Assembly (NCBI GenBank): GCA_045560765.1
Contig: JBJKZD010000009.1
Location: 1,073,593 to 1,137,592 of the forward strand
Length of the DNA: 64,000 bases
Source: UBA9926 sp913064795
GTDB taxonomy: Bacteria > Pseudomonadota > Gammaproteobacteria > Pseudomonadales > Azotimanducaceae
Direction: 5' to 3'
Shown: positions 63,401 to 64,000 of the stretch, one piece after another
Numbering within the stretch: the stretch's first letter is position 1
Layout: each line of letters opens with the position of its first letter
Program-made: the position numbers and the translations under genes
Notes under the pieces: generated by a model
Told to the model about the DNA's origin: nothing
Databases searched by the model: none
What the model saw: the letters and a program-made list of their open reading frames with translations, nothing else

Positions 63401-63903
63401 GTTATCAGGTGGAAGTCTCATCTTTGGCACATTATGCGTTGATCAATCTTCGGGGCGAGACGCAGGTGACCACCAACTGGGAAGCCGTACTTGATGTCAC
63501 TTTTCCCAAATCAGCACACACAGCATTGATCAGTAGGGCATTTTCAATACTTAGCCTTGCCTCGGATCACTGGTGGGTCAGGACAGCATTGAAAAATGAG
63601 GATGAGCTCTTTCACAGGCTTTCAGAAGCCGTATCGGGCGAACACGCAGCCGTCACTGTGGTTACCGACCACTTTCAGGGTTTTTCTATCAAAGGACCGG
63701 ATGCGGTCGCCGTATTGCGCCAGGGATTCAGTCTTGATCTGCGGCGTCTCGAGAGCGGGCAGTGTACGCGCGGCGGTTTTGCACGGTGCGGCGCCACATT
63801 GCAGGTGGTGGAGTCGGGCAGGGCTTATGAACTCTTCGTCGAGGCGAGTTATTCTGAATACGTGGAGCGTTGGCTTAAAATGGCGCAGGGGCACACGTTT
63901 TAG
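63397..63903 (+). CDS. soxG: Sarcosine oxidase gamma subunit
   Basis: 168 residues, SoxG size. The recognisable parts are FSILSLASDHWWV, SIKGPDAVAVLRQGFSLDL and the late RAYELFVEASYSEYVERWL. It completes the BDAG heterotetramer and packs against the alpha THF domain. ATGA overlap with soxA. Confidence 0.92.
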   Translation: MSYQVEVSSLAHYALINLRGETQVTTNWEAVLDVTFPKSAHTALISRAFSILSLASDHWWVRTALKNEDELFHRLSEAVSGEHAAVTVVTDHFQGFSIKGPDAVAVLRQGFSLDLRRLESGQCTRGGFARCGATLQVVESGRAYELFVEASYSEYVERWLKMAQGHTF

Positions 63904-63939
63904 CCAGAAAACCGAGGCCGTTCATAACGCCGGTGGGTT

Positions 63940-64000
63940 ATGCCAGATTACTACGATACAGCGGCGCAACTAAACGAATACTTAGTGTTTCATTACGGAA
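63940..64000 (+). CDS. Start of a further gene, cut by the window end (possible methyltransferase)
   Basis: ATG 63940 opens a frame that runs off the edge: MPDYYDTAAQLNEYLVFHYG. The EYLxFHYG start is reminiscent of a group of SAM-dependent methyltransferases, including proposed mercaptohistidine N-methyltransferases, but 20 residues cannot prove it. The spacing after soxG (36 bp) fits cotranscription. Confidence 0.4.
   Translation, partial: MPDYYDTAAQLNEYLVFHYG

Overview
The window looks like a chromosomal segment of a free-living, probably marine, heterotrophic gammaproteobacterium. The pointers are gammaproteobacterial housekeeping blocks (leuS-lptE-holA; rplU-rpmA-obgE-proB; rpsT/murJ; ribF-lspA-fkpB-ispH), a peptide ABC transporter, a tetrameric sarcosine oxidase-like enzyme, and a two-component pair resembling the one dedicated to proteobacterial sortase systems. 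This placement is from gene content only. There is no rRNA, CRISPR array, insertion sequence or prophage; one tRNA (Pro, CGG) is present.

Layout. 1-2.4 kb: end of leuS, lptE, holA, facing a histidine phosphatase. 3.3-6.6 kb: cobS-cobT-like AAA+/VWA pair and a Nudix hydrolase. 6.8-12.7 kb: complete oppABCDF operon (minus strand) whose OppC carries a fibronectin III-like insert. 12.8-15.3 kb: second AAA+/VWA (MoxR/CoxE-type) pair. 15.5-19.6 kb: three exported amidohydrolase/peptidase genes. 19.6-23.8 kb (minus): tesB coupled to a GrdB/PrdB-like selenoprotein gene with an in-frame UGA and a bSECIS-like hairpin, then ahcY and an ArsR-methyltransferase fusion with two palindromic operators. 24.4-27.3 kb: large histidine kinase and response regulator. 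27.3-33.1 kb: ribokinase, PqqB-like hydrolase and GltS-type symporter, separated by long gene-poor spacers with short tandem repeats and an AT-rich island. 33.2-40 kb: EF-G paralogue, DUF1289, D-2-hydroxyacid dehydrogenase, AraC-type regulator, acylating aldehyde dehydrogenase. 40-41.2 kb: scarred locus beside tRNA-Pro with a TetR remnant and a 42-bp direct repeat around a small zinc-ribbon ORF. 41.2-50.5 kb: housekeeping. 50.7-64 kb: an accessory catabolic region.

The accessory region (50.7-64 kb) encodes a Rieske oxygenase, a HisC-like aminotransferase and a two-subunit ThDP decarboxylase resembling sulfopyruvate/phosphonopyruvate decarboxylase in one tight operon; a LysR regulator divergent from a D-2-hydroxyacid dehydrogenase; a three-gene operon of a DUF1116 protein and two unrecognised tandem paralogues; and, divergent from it, soxBDAG. 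Oxygenase/N-demethylation, transamination, 2-oxoacid decarboxylation and hydroxyacid chemistry side by side suggest breakdown of an N-methylated amino acid or sulfonate-like compound. The substrate cannot be read from sequence. This region and the selenoprotein are the two most interesting parts of the window.
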